Source: an uncultured Bacteroidales bacterium
GTDB taxonomy: Bacteria; Bacteroidota; Bacteroidia; Bacteroidales; WCHB1-69
Assembly (NCBI GenBank): GCA_946413585.1
Contig: CAMKLG010000002.1
Span: forward strand, 1 to 64,000
DNA: 64,000 bases
Direction of reading: 5' to 3'
The notes beneath the pieces were generated by a model that searched no databases, was not told where the DNA came from, and saw nothing but the letters and a program-made list of their open reading frames with translations. Made by a program: the position numbers and the translations under genes. Below, piece after piece: positions 58,201-64,000 of this stretch (position 1 is the first letter of the stretch; each line of letters begins with the position of its first letter).

Positions 58201-60333
58201 GACCCCGTCTATGAGAACAAACTGCATATCGTGGATACCCTCGACAATGACTTGCCCACCACCTATACGCTGGTGTTTGGCATAAAGGTGCAAGTGCTGG
58301 AGGTGGACACCATTCTCGACGTGCCGAACAACATTGTCACCGCTCCGTTGAGCGAAGTGACGGTGAAATTCAACAAACCCATCGTCGATTCCACGTTCGA
58401 TTATCAAGATATGAGCTTGAAATGCAATAATGGACAGAATCTGTTCGACGGAAACTTGATAGTGGAAAGAATCGATTCGATGACCTATAAACTGCATTTG
58501 GAGCCTTATACCCAGCTGTCTGGCTATTATGTGCTGAATATCCATACGCAGAACATCACGGATGTGAGCGGCTTTAACGGTTTCTATGGAAAACAGGCGG
58601 TTTGGACTCAGAACATCGCTTGTGATGCGGATTCTACGTCCATAACGGCAACAGCTTGCGACAGTTACACGTGGAATGGGTCGATTTATGACCATTCGGG
58701 CGTTTTTGAGCAGCATTTCACCAATGTTGACGGCTGCGACTCTGTGGTGACGTTGACGCTTACCATTTTGCATGGTGACTACACGGAAACCGCCGTTAGC
58801 AGTTGCGATGCCGGATACTATTGGGCTCTGGAGGGCATCACACTGACACAGCCGGGCACCTACTATCATTACAGCACGAATGCGAACGGTTGCACTGACA
58901 CTGCCGCCTTGGTGCTTTCGCTGTATTTGCCGGCCACGACGGAGATCATGGCGCAGATTTGCGAGGGTGAAGTGTATAACCAAAACGGCTTCAACGTCAG
59001 CACGGCGGGTGACCACCAGTTGAATCTGCAAACGGTTCACGGTTGCGACAGCACGGTCATTCTGCACCTGGCGATAGGCAATGAGCATGTCATGTATTAT
59101 GCCGCTTCTATTTGCGAAGGGGAGACCTTTAGTGACTACGGCTTTGACATCACGGCTCCCACGGCAGGCACCCACGTCTATTCCGACACAGTCGTGCGTC
59201 CGGGCACCTGTGACAGTGTCGTGGTTCTGACGCTGACGGTGAATGCAATCACGTATGGGGATACCACCGTGGTGGCGAACGGCAGCTTCGACTGGTACGA
59301 GTACACTAACCTCACGCAGAGCGGCGACTATACGCACACATTCACGAATGCCGCGGGTTGCGACTCGGTGGTGACCTTGCATCTGACGGTGAACGTCACC
59401 ATTTACACAGAGTTTACGGATGCCGCTTGCGACAGCTATGTGTGGAACAACGTGACTTATACGGCAAGCGGTGATTATATCCAGTCGTTCACGGTTGCGA
59501 ATGGCTGCGACTCCATTGTCACCTTGCATCTGACCATCTTCGAAAGCCCGGCCGTTCAAGCCATTTCGGGTGAAACAGAGCTGTGTCAGAACCAGTATGC
59601 TACCTACTATTACGATGTTTCGGATCCTAATTACCAGTATAAATGGTTTAAGGACAATGTGTTGTGGGCAACAGATGTTCCGGCGATGACCCTCCACGAG
59701 TTGACTTCGGGAACGGTGCTGCTGACGATGCAGGTGACGGATACACAATACGGATGTGCGGCAGATACTTCGTTGTCTGTACAGGTGGTCAACCGCATCG
59801 CGCCCGACACCACTGAGGTTCGCCTTATGGCGAATTCGAATATCCTGGTCTGTCAGCCAGTCAATTCCCAATATGGAGAAGTGCATTATCGTTGGGGTTA
59901 CACCGACCGCATGACCTCCGCTGAGGTGATAATGCCGGGTGACCATAATTACTGTCTCTATGACTTCGGTATTGACACCCTGTCGTTCCATTACTGGGTG
60001 GAGACCTATCTGAACACCGCAGTTGGGGAAGGCTGCGACAACCGCTCCTACTATGGGCACGGCAACGTCATGACCTTCACGCCCGATTATGGCGACAATG
60101 TCGTGGAGGCTTACCTCTCGAATGACCGTATTGTCTTGTATGTGAATGCGTTGTCGTCTGATCATGTGACGGCTGCCGTATATGATGTGAATGGCAAACT
60201 GTTGGTCACGAAGGGGTATGGAATCACGAATCAGGTCTCAGACATGATTCCGGTATCTATGGCACCGGGTGTCTATTTCCTGAGGGTAAGCATCGGCAGA
60301 CAACATTATTCCGTTAAATTATTGAAAATTTGA
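49243..60333 (+). CDS. Giant multidomain T9SS surface protein with internal lipase-like domain
   Basis: 3,696 residues in one uninterrupted frame. Order: signal peptide (1-22); two jelly-roll-like domains, each followed by a fibronectin III domain (to ~545); a right-handed beta-helix of the polymorphic/choice-of-anchor Q type (~546-948, many GGGVY turns); two GCDSVVTLHLT repeats; further Ig/FnIII-like and carboxypeptidase-regulatory-like domains (~1065-2030); an alpha/beta-hydrolase (~2030-2330) with oxyanion LLIHGLGSD, nucleophile elbow GHSMGG (S2113), likely D2287 (HEESDYVVP) and H2316 (TSHVGI); more Ig-like and Big_5-like domains; six more GCDSVV-type repeats (~3130-3430); a PKD-like domain; and a C-terminal sorting domain (YDVNGKLLV, APGVYFLRVS). 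The hydrolase part is more AT-rich than its flanks. Confidence 0.88.
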   Translation: MKKIITTVLMLLTLMAPRIGYTQQYLTVHDGTDTSEYIPVYGFFVDDYLKMEMVYPAQELSVMNGANLTGMSFYAEESSSDWGNPTFRVFLAEVSSPTVSAFVGSGTVVFEGTLEISGGVMTVLFDQPFTYHGGNLLVGIYDILPGDDFSDSHWYGEAVNGAAILGLANNEEADFPMDFLPKTTFQYIPAGVSSCLRPTNLMASNVSAHSVTLGWTENGSASSWQICLNEDEDNLITVTSNPYTLTGLTAGTDYSVKVRSRCNNGATTSTWSNAISFLATDDVVIGYGASSSNNLPSTSFYKYSLTQQIYTAGEIGMAGTINSVAFYNQGSEKTRNYDMYIVHTPKTSFASNNDWIPVTASDRVFSGEVTMAANAWTVIQIDGFDYNGTSNLALVMDDNTNSWSEGMSCRVFSAASQAILVYADDTNYDPCGSLGYSGTVANMKNQIVLGITPAGMVACARPATFSVNNITAHSAVLSWSGGSGTYNVEYKKDADEVWSVYANGVTSTSLNMNNLSQATQYAVRIQSVCPDSVSGWKSTFFTTQVACTDHIYVTENGTGDGSSWALATSDLQSALSTALDIRNAYGLTLDVWVANGTYYGDMIGINAFTMVEGVNLYGGFAGNEPASYNLLLRNFNTHATILDGASSRRVLYQPTDFNTLTTWDGFTIQHGQMATDGAGAFLREGSRLSNCKILDNVSLSGDGGGVYCDDHAVLENCDFERNTAYYSGGGVYAYRSTVRNCRMANNTANRGGGVYLSYQSNLVSSRISHNQAYEGGGIYMLSLSQVRNCLVDNNTADASSYSLGGGGICCASTGAVVNTTVVRNASTDGGAGVSGQGGASLTNCIVWGNEQDGNPSNVVGNLAVSFSAVEGGCPGDSIIVLNDVNPPLFVNSSATAGASDNSSGADWHFQNGSPCANAGNNAAVTDSLDLDGTARVKRDTVDLGCYESNFYSVPVSYCVTVYHEFSDTACVNYTWNDRTYYWSGDYTQTMELPNGCDSVVTLHLTINRSVSTYESLSICESELPYTYLDTVFDVGTPQNSYFTFRLMADNGCDSVIHLHLTVQPSILGAFGAMTPTNNYTVTNQAVHFTWDAVENATGYALYVWPVGDPQPQQPAVSQDYWTQCVVTNLQNRRDYQWFLKAYSACDTTVSAVRQFTLNVAPVLTINSGAIMDFGEIPLDSTRSRYFQVTGTALTSAISYQLSGTDASSFSLSPSSSWNSMTGGGMQISFHPTVPQNEYVAQITIQSDTLVRTFTVKGCLSGFLTFTTTVDADVYATDSEIPIHGQVTNLLNDPVAGLDVEVYVKVFDLVRTIPATTDANGLFEVSFVPQQSESGYYTVGARRLGADGMAVHDAFNIPGMMLLSSDWILWKPNTAQADTGTIAVRNRSQVPLTNIQVTPASLPNGCTVQFEPLNLAGLATGELQYVVSGSVASTGVNYEEVRLNAFSDEGAAMNFSAWYYCMQQRADLDVMPLSLTNTMNRGKSKVVDFKIFNNGNGPTGNIYVTLPDVPWMSVVGSDTLPSLGVHDSAYVSIRLSADSTTALIRYTGNIAINCERGEGVSIPYSITAISDSTGALMVDVTDDYTYNTNSGNGPHLAGADVIVKGYYSLETVATGVTDSNGVFVADNLPEGWYKLIIRADRHDEYQNNLYITAGETNHQDIFIQFQAITYSWEVVPTEIGDEYTYELVVNYETHVPTPVIVLEMPSELPALQEGESYTFDYVLTNHGLIAAFDVQLFAPQSSLYTFTPLYDQMDSLPAQTSVSIPCVMSRPVQTRSANNAAGLRYGSDGDCPHLIRTSVVGYKLCGGDRYPIWAYKMVTDGTYEPCPTWTSMPMYYGGIAGGTSVLAGNYSSEPLTTPVAICECEDEVVSYDTTLTNKLDTLFFVFIKNLRNCVTGELYQIRDTVPILDEDCEVTVTVNPFNRPLSGVGRIGVAADGASKMYIYVKSNCQLLSSQLLWSLTYNHTTDSTIVGSISPEIVQVNDTMLMMTYIAPSEFPANVDKAYEVTLTVMMIVGDGGEGTDVFNVVFPISIVRPPVLLIHGLGSDAGCFADLYDILKSQYYDEWQLKKVDYHSTNSDYFSENEGVVQRNLNDIFSLYREHGYAVSKADLVGHSMGGILSRLHVEYVDSSNIHKVITVNTPHSGAHIADIVIGNKYLSSAARVKFKMGKFTENIWDWTIGAVEDLRVTSSAIRTYLNNRARLDRMNNIPVHAIVSTVNTGAPNLIDAELKSDIIFELKLCSMLCPNDTIRHLADDLLRGAALSEAAVDALFCGLQKVLHNYVFHEESDYVVPLRSQQGGLPANNVTLFDNNVAETSHVGITSYGPAMNRIIELLKAPTTSDLFCMTGFRPDTLPYPSVGPEESYSECVLNLMLSLNQTASLHEATHPSGLSGRGAAVNSRSGQSSASLAAEYNDANRTITATCNYSEDVGNRLVMACLSDGRTLLAFMDTAQIEIPATYKGPVKVFAVGEIDGGNVVTDSVTVQIGQYGTTPQSIHFVNDTLYILENDTILPMVECVWTTGDITYVTPVFQANDSVLYAANDLVVGRNEGTSGLVAHFEGLTTTAPVSVYGLRLDNDDFYNGQGGGGTGGNENDTLSHSGVCASITVQFSQKMTMTREAFEGTLTINNGHDSDPMQDIDVEFVIRDEAGVDCTNLFQINFLSYNNMTGSNGSASLAAQNEGSIVVQFIPTKQAAPEIAKVYSFGGSFSFLDPFSGESVTYNLFPVDITVHPSPDLYVNYFMQRDILGDDPLTEDRVEPMVPAELGVIIHNRGAGVAKNVVLETAEPQIVDNDKGLAVDFAMCGASFNGSERQLGLMEIPFGNIEPHHAGVGEWWFTSTLLGHFISYEAHVIHNNSFGNPNLSLVSSLDIHPLIHTIYAYGNLDDGINDFLVDDVEDNLNYPDSLYFSDGSRTGVATADSISFDHYVTPEDTVVILTLDPSRIGWNYEQTWDPGQGQYELLSCTRNSDQQLIPLSNVWQTFVTLPVGADPVYENKLHIVDTLDNDLPTTYTLVFGIKVQVLEVDTILDVPNNIVTAPLSEVTVKFNKPIVDSTFDYQDMSLKCNNGQNLFDGNLIVERIDSMTYKLHLEPYTQLSGYYVLNIHTQNITDVSGFNGFYGKQAVWTQNIACDADSTSITATACDSYTWNGSIYDHSGVFEQHFTNVDGCDSVVTLTLTILHGDYTETAVSSCDAGYYWALEGITLTQPGTYYHYSTNANGCTDTAALVLSLYLPATTEIMAQICEGEVYNQNGFNVSTAGDHQLNLQTVHGCDSTVILHLAIGNEHVMYYAASICEGETFSDYGFDITAPTAGTHVYSDTVVRPGTCDSVVVLTLTVNAITYGDTTVVANGSFDWYEYTNLTQSGDYTHTFTNAAGCDSVVTLHLTVNVTIYTEFTDAACDSYVWNNVTYTASGDYIQSFTVANGCDSIVTLHLTIFESPAVQAISGETELCQNQYATYYYDVSDPNYQYKWFKDNVLWATDVPAMTLHELTSGTVLLTMQVTDTQYGCAADTSLSVQVVNRIAPDTTEVRLMANSNILVCQPVNSQYGEVHYRWGYTDRMTSAEVIMPGDHNYCLYDFGIDTLSFHYWVETYLNTAVGEGCDNRSYYGHGNVMTFTPDYGDNVVEAYLSNDRIVLYVNALSSDHVTAAVYDVNGKLLVTKGYGITNQVSDMIPVSMAPGVYFLRVSIGRQHYSVKLLKI

Positions 60334-60338
60334 GAATC

Positions 60339-61475
60339 ATGAATAGAAAAAGACTTTTAATAGCAGTTTTGTTCGTATGTTTTGGCCTTGCGGTGAGCGG
60401 TCAGGAGGATGCCTCTTCTGCTCCGCGGGCCTTGGCTCCGAATGAGGTGTATCTGCGCTTTGACGCGCTCTCTGGCGGGGGACCTAAGTGGCTGAGGGCG
60501 AAGGCGGTGTCTGAAGCCACGATGTCTGGCGCTTCTGTCAAAGTGGGGAGGGAATATGTGCGGGTTGACAAGCAGATTTTTGCCGACATGGAGCGGAAAA
60601 GCTCTGCTGCGTATTGGTATAATGTGCTTCAGGAAGAAGATTCCTTGCACTTCTTGGTGCATGCCCGGACAAGCAAGAACGCCATCGGAATCGGGAGCTC
60701 GTTTCTCTTCTATCCTGGAATCGTGCCCCATCGCAACTGGCTGCAAGATGAATATCAGAACAACTTCGAGGGTGCCGTTTTCAAGTTGCGGGACATCAGC
60801 GTGGGCTTGCTGTATGCTCGTCAGCTGTTTGGGGTGAACAGACACCGCATCGTTTTTGAAACGGAGCCTGGGTATCGGCAAATCCACCAGACTTTTTCTG
60901 CTGACCGTTATACGACATCTTATCCGGCGGTTGATCCAGCCGGCAACCCTTACGACCGTTTCATCACTGTCTCGAATTACAACGAAACGAGAGAACGGCA
61001 TTGTGTGGATATTCCTTTGGATGTGCGCTATGATATTTTTGTCATCAAGCAACTCTCGCTTTTTCTGGCGGGCGGCATAGACAATGTGTTCGTTGTCAGC
61101 GATAGGGGACAGGCCACCTTTGACGCTTCATACGCAGGACGTTATGGCGAGGACATGTTCAATGTGTTGATTGATGACAACGGGTATTATGATTTCGGAC
61201 ATTATCCGAGCATTAGTCTCACCCAGCAGGGCAAATTCGGTTATGGTCTGTACGGCATGGGCAAGTTCGGGGCGCAATATTTCGTGGGAACGGTCTTCTC
61301 TGTGGAACTGGCGTGCGTGTACATGAGATACTTGTGCGGGAACCTCCCGGATGGGAAAGGCGGGGACTTTTGCCTGTCTGAATCCGCTGACACCTATCAG
61401 AGCATGGCCGTCACCATGAAACCGACCACCCAACACCGCATCGGGATTAATTTGAATCTGAAGGTCAACTTCTGA
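60339..61475 (+). CDS. Outer-membrane beta-barrel protein paired with the giant protein
   Basis: A 378-residue protein with signal peptide (cleaved near VSGQ), a short periplasmic part, then amphipathic strands (NAIGIGSSFLFYPGIV, ISVGLLYARQLFG, HRIVFETEPGYRQIH) ending LNLKVNF, the terminal-Phe BAM signal. I use ATG 60339, only 5 bp after the stop of the giant gene; the ORF-track start overlaps that stop. Family not recognised. Tight linkage suggests it helps anchor or assemble the giant product at the outer membrane. Confidence 0.72.
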   Translation: MNRKRLLIAVLFVCFGLAVSGQEDASSAPRALAPNEVYLRFDALSGGGPKWLRAKAVSEATMSGASVKVGREYVRVDKQIFADMERKSSAAYWYNVLQEEDSLHFLVHARTSKNAIGIGSSFLFYPGIVPHRNWLQDEYQNNFEGAVFKLRDISVGLLYARQLFGVNRHRIVFETEPGYRQIHQTFSADRYTTSYPAVDPAGNPYDRFITVSNYNETRERHCVDIPLDVRYDIFVIKQLSLFLAGGIDNVFVVSDRGQATFDASYAGRYGEDMFNVLIDDNGYYDFGHYPSISLTQQGKFGYGLYGMGKFGAQYFVGTVFSVELACVYMRYLCGNLPDGKGGDFCLSESADTYQSMAVTMKPTTQHRIGINLNLKVNF

Positions 61476-61652
61476 TGCCTGTTGTTGATGTTTTCAGGTC
61501 ACCTGTCGTCCGATTTTTTGTCTCTTTCTGCGATACAGATTGCAAATCAAGTTTGCGGAACTTAAATTACATTTTTTCACCAAAAATAATGTGTAAGTGC
61601 CAACACATTGTTAAAAGTTGTATTTTTGCGCGGTTTTTAGAATCATCGTGTA

Positions 61653-62324
61653 ATGGGAAACCAGTCGAACCAAGCCACTAAAAAAGGAATGCTCCTCCTG
61701 CTCGGTATTGTTATCGGGCTTCTGGTGGGCGTGCTTGTCGCTTTCACCATCGTGAAGATGCTCAATCTCAGGACACCACAGGAAAAAGAGGAGACGATTG
61801 TCCCCCCAACGTCAGCAGAAAAGGATACAATATATAAGTATATTGTGCATCGGTATGAACCTGCGGTTGCGGAGCGCGGAGAGGCTATGATGCCGGATTC
61901 CTTGGCCGCCGATACGATGTTTGCGGACGAAAGCAGTATGGACTATATGCTGGAAGATGATGTTTATCCCGGATATGCGGAAAACGATTACGCCAATACG
62001 AGCGCCAACATCTCTTCTGCGAAGCTGCTCAACAAGTACGAGGCCCCTATTCTCTACTTCGACGCCAACAAAAACGCGGTGGAAGCACCCGCCAACGCCC
62101 CGAAATTTGTCGAGGTCCAGTTCTGGAGCACCCCTATCCAAAATAAAATTTCCTATCAGTATAAGGACAATATTCTCAAAATAAAAGGACTGAAATATAA
62201 CGAAGTGTATGTCGTTCATTACAACAATCGTTATTATCTGAAGAGCGACAGACACGTCTATCAGATCCAGCAATCTAATGATTATCAGCGACTTGTGGAA
62301 ATTCACGATGTGCAGTTCTTCTGA
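61653..62324 (+). CDS. Single-pass membrane hypothetical protein
   Basis: A 223-residue protein: a basic N-terminus, one membrane helix (about 13-36, MLLLLGIVIGLLVGVLVAFTIV), an acidic low-complexity linker (about 75-125) and a C-terminal small beta domain (VEVQFWSTPIQNKISYQYKDNILKIKGL ... YYLKSDRHVYQI). The C-terminal domain is presumably periplasmic. Family not recognised. A TATTTTTGC -7 element lies at 61,621-61,629. Confidence 0.7.
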   Translation: MGNQSNQATKKGMLLLLGIVIGLLVGVLVAFTIVKMLNLRTPQEKEETIVPPTSAEKDTIYKYIVHRYEPAVAERGEAMMPDSLAADTMFADESSMDYMLEDDVYPGYAENDYANTSANISSAKLLNKYEAPILYFDANKNAVEAPANAPKFVEVQFWSTPIQNKISYQYKDNILKIKGLKYNEVYVVHYNNRYYLKSDRHVYQIQQSNDYQRLVEIHDVQFF

Positions 62325-62349
62325 TTTTCAGGCCTTATAAAAAAATATT

Positions 62350-62400
62350 CCTTGAACAGCCCCGGCAGGGGCAAAAGCTCGGTAGCAAACAGCCCCGGCG
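62350..62400. repeat. Dispersed CCTTGA-type palindromic element, copy 3
   Basis: TTCCTTGAACAGCCCCGGCAGGGGCAAAAGCTCGGTAGC, then a partial second AACAGCCCCGGCG. It matches the copy at 35,961. Confidence 0.75.
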
Positions 62401-62419
62401 AAAAAAAATTTCAAAAGTG

Positions 62420-62450
62420 TTGCACCGATTAAAAAAAAGTGTATTTTTGC
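62420..62450 (+). promoter_or_regulatory. Promoter of tRNA-Val
   Basis: TTG at 62,420-62,422 and TATTTTTGC at 62,442-62,450, 19 bp apart, 12 bp before the tRNA. Confidence 0.75.
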
Positions 62451-62462
62451 AGCCGCATTTGA

Positions 62463-62537
62463 GGGACGTTAGCCCAGTCGGTTCAGAGCGCTGCCTTCAC
62501 ACGGCAGAGGTCACTGGTTCGAGTCCAGTACGTCCCA
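62463..62537 (+). tRNA. tRNA-Val (CAC)
   Basis: The acceptor GGGACGT pairs with ACGTCCC. The anticodon arm CTGCCTTCACACGGCAG gives anticodon CAC, and the T arm is ACTGGTTCGAGTCCAGT. CCA is not encoded. Confidence 0.93.
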
Positions 62538-62538
62538 C

Positions 62539-62572
62539 AAGACAGACGGTTTTCGCAACCGTCTGTCTTTTT
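62539..62572 (+). terminator. Intrinsic terminator of tRNA-Val
   Basis: AAGACAGACGGTT pairs with AACCGTCTGTCTT over 13 bp with a 5-nt loop, followed by a T-run. Confidence 0.92.
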
Positions 62573-62702
62573 TTTACTTTTTACTTTTTACTTTTTACTT
62601 TTCACTTTTCACTGCTCACAACTAATCACTAATCACTAATCACTGATCACTAATCACTAATCACTAATCACAAGCTTCAATAACCCATAACCCATAACCA
62701 TT
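62571..62702. repeat. ACTTTTT and CACTAAT heptamer arrays
   Basis: ACTTTTT x3, ACTTTTC x2, then AATCACT units (seven or more), then CATAACC units, all in 7-bp phase. No gene in this gap apart from the tRNA and the glgB leader. Confidence 0.88.
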
Positions 62703-62709
62703 AAAATTG

Positions 62710-62718
62710 TATCTTTGC
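62710..62718 (+). promoter_or_regulatory. -7 element of glgB
   Basis: TATCTTTGC lies 23 bp before the glgB ATG and directly after the heptamer array. Confidence 0.65.
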
Positions 62719-62741
62719 CGCATTGATGTAAAATCCTGAAT

Positions 62742-64000
62742 ATGGCAATGGTACAACCCCATAAATCCCAATTGGTCAACAAAGACCCCTATTTGGAACC
62801 TTACAGCGAGGCGTTGCAGTGGCGGATGGATCATGCGCGGCTGCGGGAAATGCAGCTCACCGACGCTCGCTGTTCTCTTTCCGACATTGCTAACGGGCAT
62901 CTACACTATGGCTTACATAAAACGGCTGAGGGGTGGGTGCTCCGTGAGAAAGCCCCTAACGCTGTGGCGCTATACCTCTATGGTGATTTTTCGGAATGGC
63001 AGATTCGTCCCGAGTTCGCGCTGACGGCCGTCGGCAACGGCGACTGGGAAATCCGACTGCCTGAGGAGACTCTGAAGCATGGGATGCTCTACAAACTCTG
63101 GATGGTTTGGCATACGGGTGCGGATGAGCGTCTGCCCGCATACGTGCAACGCGTGGTGCAGGATGATGTCACCAAGGTCTTCTCCGCACAAGTTTGGGAA
63201 CCAGATGCTTACGAGTGGAAGAATCCGCTTCCGCCGAAACCGAGACACCCGCTCATCTACGAAGCGCACGTGGGCATGTCTTCGCAAGAGGCAAAAATCT
63301 CTTCTTACCACGAGTTTCAAGAAACGATTCTGCCTCGCATTAAAGAACTGGGTTACAATACGATACAGTTGATGGCCATCCAGGAACATCCCTATTATGG
63401 CTCCTTCGGCTATCAGGTTTCCAACTTTTTCGCCCCCTCGTTCCGTTTCGGTACGCCTGAGGAACTCATGGAACTGATTGATACAGCGCACGGTATGGGC
63501 ATCTCCGTTATCTTGGATGTGATTCATTCCCATGCTGTGAAGAACGAAAAGGAGGGCATCGGCGCTTTCGACGGCAGCGATTATCTATATACTCATCATG
63601 GCGAAAAAGGACACCATAGGGTCTGGGATTCCCGTTGTTTTGACTACGGAAAATCCGAAACTATCCATTTTCTGCTCTCCAACCTCAAATATTGGATGCA
63701 AAAATTCCATTTTGACGGTTTCCGTTTCGACGGGGTGACCAGTATGTGCTATTTCGACCATGGTCTTGGGGTGGATTTCCTCAGTTATGACCAATATTTC
63801 AACGAGAATGTAGATGAAAATGCCGTAACCTATCTGACGTTGGCCAACCGATTGGTGCGCGAGCTTCGTCCCGACGTGCTGACCATTGCGGAGGATGTGA
63901 GCGGAATGCCGGGCATGGCCTTCCCCACCGAGGAGGGCGGCATCGGCTTCGACTTCCGCATGTCGATGGGCATTGCCGATTTCTGGATTAAGACCCTCAA
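62742..64000 (+). CDS. glgB: 1,4-alpha-glucan branching enzyme (5' part; cut by window edge)
   Basis: The frame is open from ATG 62742 to the window edge (~419 residues) and is missing from the ORF track because it has no stop here. The N-terminal CBM48-like domain (about 65-150; LYLYGDFSEWQI) is followed by the GH13 barrel with YEAHVGMSSQE, ILDVIHSHA, FDGFRFDGVTSM (nucleophile D330) and IAEDVSG (acid/base E384). The layout resembles the eukaryotic GBE1-like branching enzymes found in Bacteroidota. It makes alpha-1,6 branches in glycogen. Other glycogen genes would lie outside the window. Confidence 0.93.
   Translation, partial: MAMVQPHKSQLVNKDPYLEPYSEALQWRMDHARLREMQLTDARCSLSDIANGHLHYGLHKTAEGWVLREKAPNAVALYLYGDFSEWQIRPEFALTAVGNGDWEIRLPEETLKHGMLYKLWMVWHTGADERLPAYVQRVVQDDVTKVFSAQVWEPDAYEWKNPLPPKPRHPLIYEAHVGMSSQEAKISSYHEFQETILPRIKELGYNTIQLMAIQEHPYYGSFGYQVSNFFAPSFRFGTPEELMELIDTAHGMGISVILDVIHSHAVKNEKEGIGAFDGSDYLYTHHGEKGHHRVWDSRCFDYGKSETIHFLLSNLKYWMQKFHFDGFRFDGVTSMCYFDHGLGVDFLSYDQYFNENVDENAVTYLTLANRLVRELRPDVLTIAEDVSGMPGMAFPTEEGGIGFDFRMSMGIADFWIKTL

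Noticed and set aside
57379-60165. A 928-codon open frame on the minus strand inside the giant gene
   Set aside because: It is the antisense of real coding sequence: His/Val/Arg-rich shadow composition, no signal or domain, no promoter. The plus strand shows clear domains throughout.

Overview
The window looks like chromosomal DNA of an uncultured Bacteroidota, most likely order Bacteroidales. The evidence is: many -7 elements of the form TAnnTTTG(C) (TATCTTTGC, TATTTTTGC) without Shine-Dalgarno sites; a ~287-residue primary sigma factor lacking region 1.1; six proteins ending in, or closely resembling, type IX secretion (T9SS) sorting domains; a DUF3078 outer-membrane protein; a TPP-riboswitch-controlled TonB-dependent receptor; and an NspC-type polyamine enzyme. 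Taxonomy below order is inference.

Layout. 0-5.3 kb: the end of a T9SS protein, a PIN toxin-antitoxin pair with a frameshifted toxin, a truncated tyrosine integrase beside tRNA-His, and a secreted M1 metallopeptidase. 5.4-8.8 kb: a tcdA gene with a large in-frame deletion, a TPP riboswitch with a TonB-dependent receptor (probable thiamine uptake), and a hotdog thioesterase. 9-23 kb is the housekeeping core: tRNA-Glu, a radical SAM protein, pheT, a truncated ribF, topA, an arginase-fold protein, a DUF3078 barrel, rpoD, asnS and rpoN. 23-29 kb: two tandem M6-family T9SS metalloproteases, a YitT protein, a periplasmic hypothetical and a second decayed PIN module. 29.5-49 kb is accessory: sialidase, two cysteine-cluster membrane paralogues flanking hicAB, an HsdR_N protein, nspC, secreted unknowns, a membrane-bound LytTR regulator next to a long inverted repeat, a third broken possible toxin-antitoxin pair, an aminotransferase and an M20 dipeptidase. 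49-61.5 kb: a 3,696-residue T9SS protein with an internal lipase-like alpha/beta-hydrolase, followed at 5 bp by an outer-membrane barrel protein. The window ends with tRNA-Val and the start of glgB.

The most unusual feature is not a gene. Nearly every accessory intergenic gap carries simple repeats of many different sequences that share a 7-bp period (AGGGTTT, AGTTTAT, GTTCAAA, AACTGCT, AGCCAAC, GAATAGG, ATTATGC, ATGATGA, ACTTTTT, CACTAAT and others). They often begin at a stop codon, they enter coding sequence in at least three genes, and one sits where ribF is truncated. Separate palindromic repeat families are interspersed. The window also shows several single-base frameshifts and truncations. 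These may be real decay or assembly error, and only raw reads can decide.
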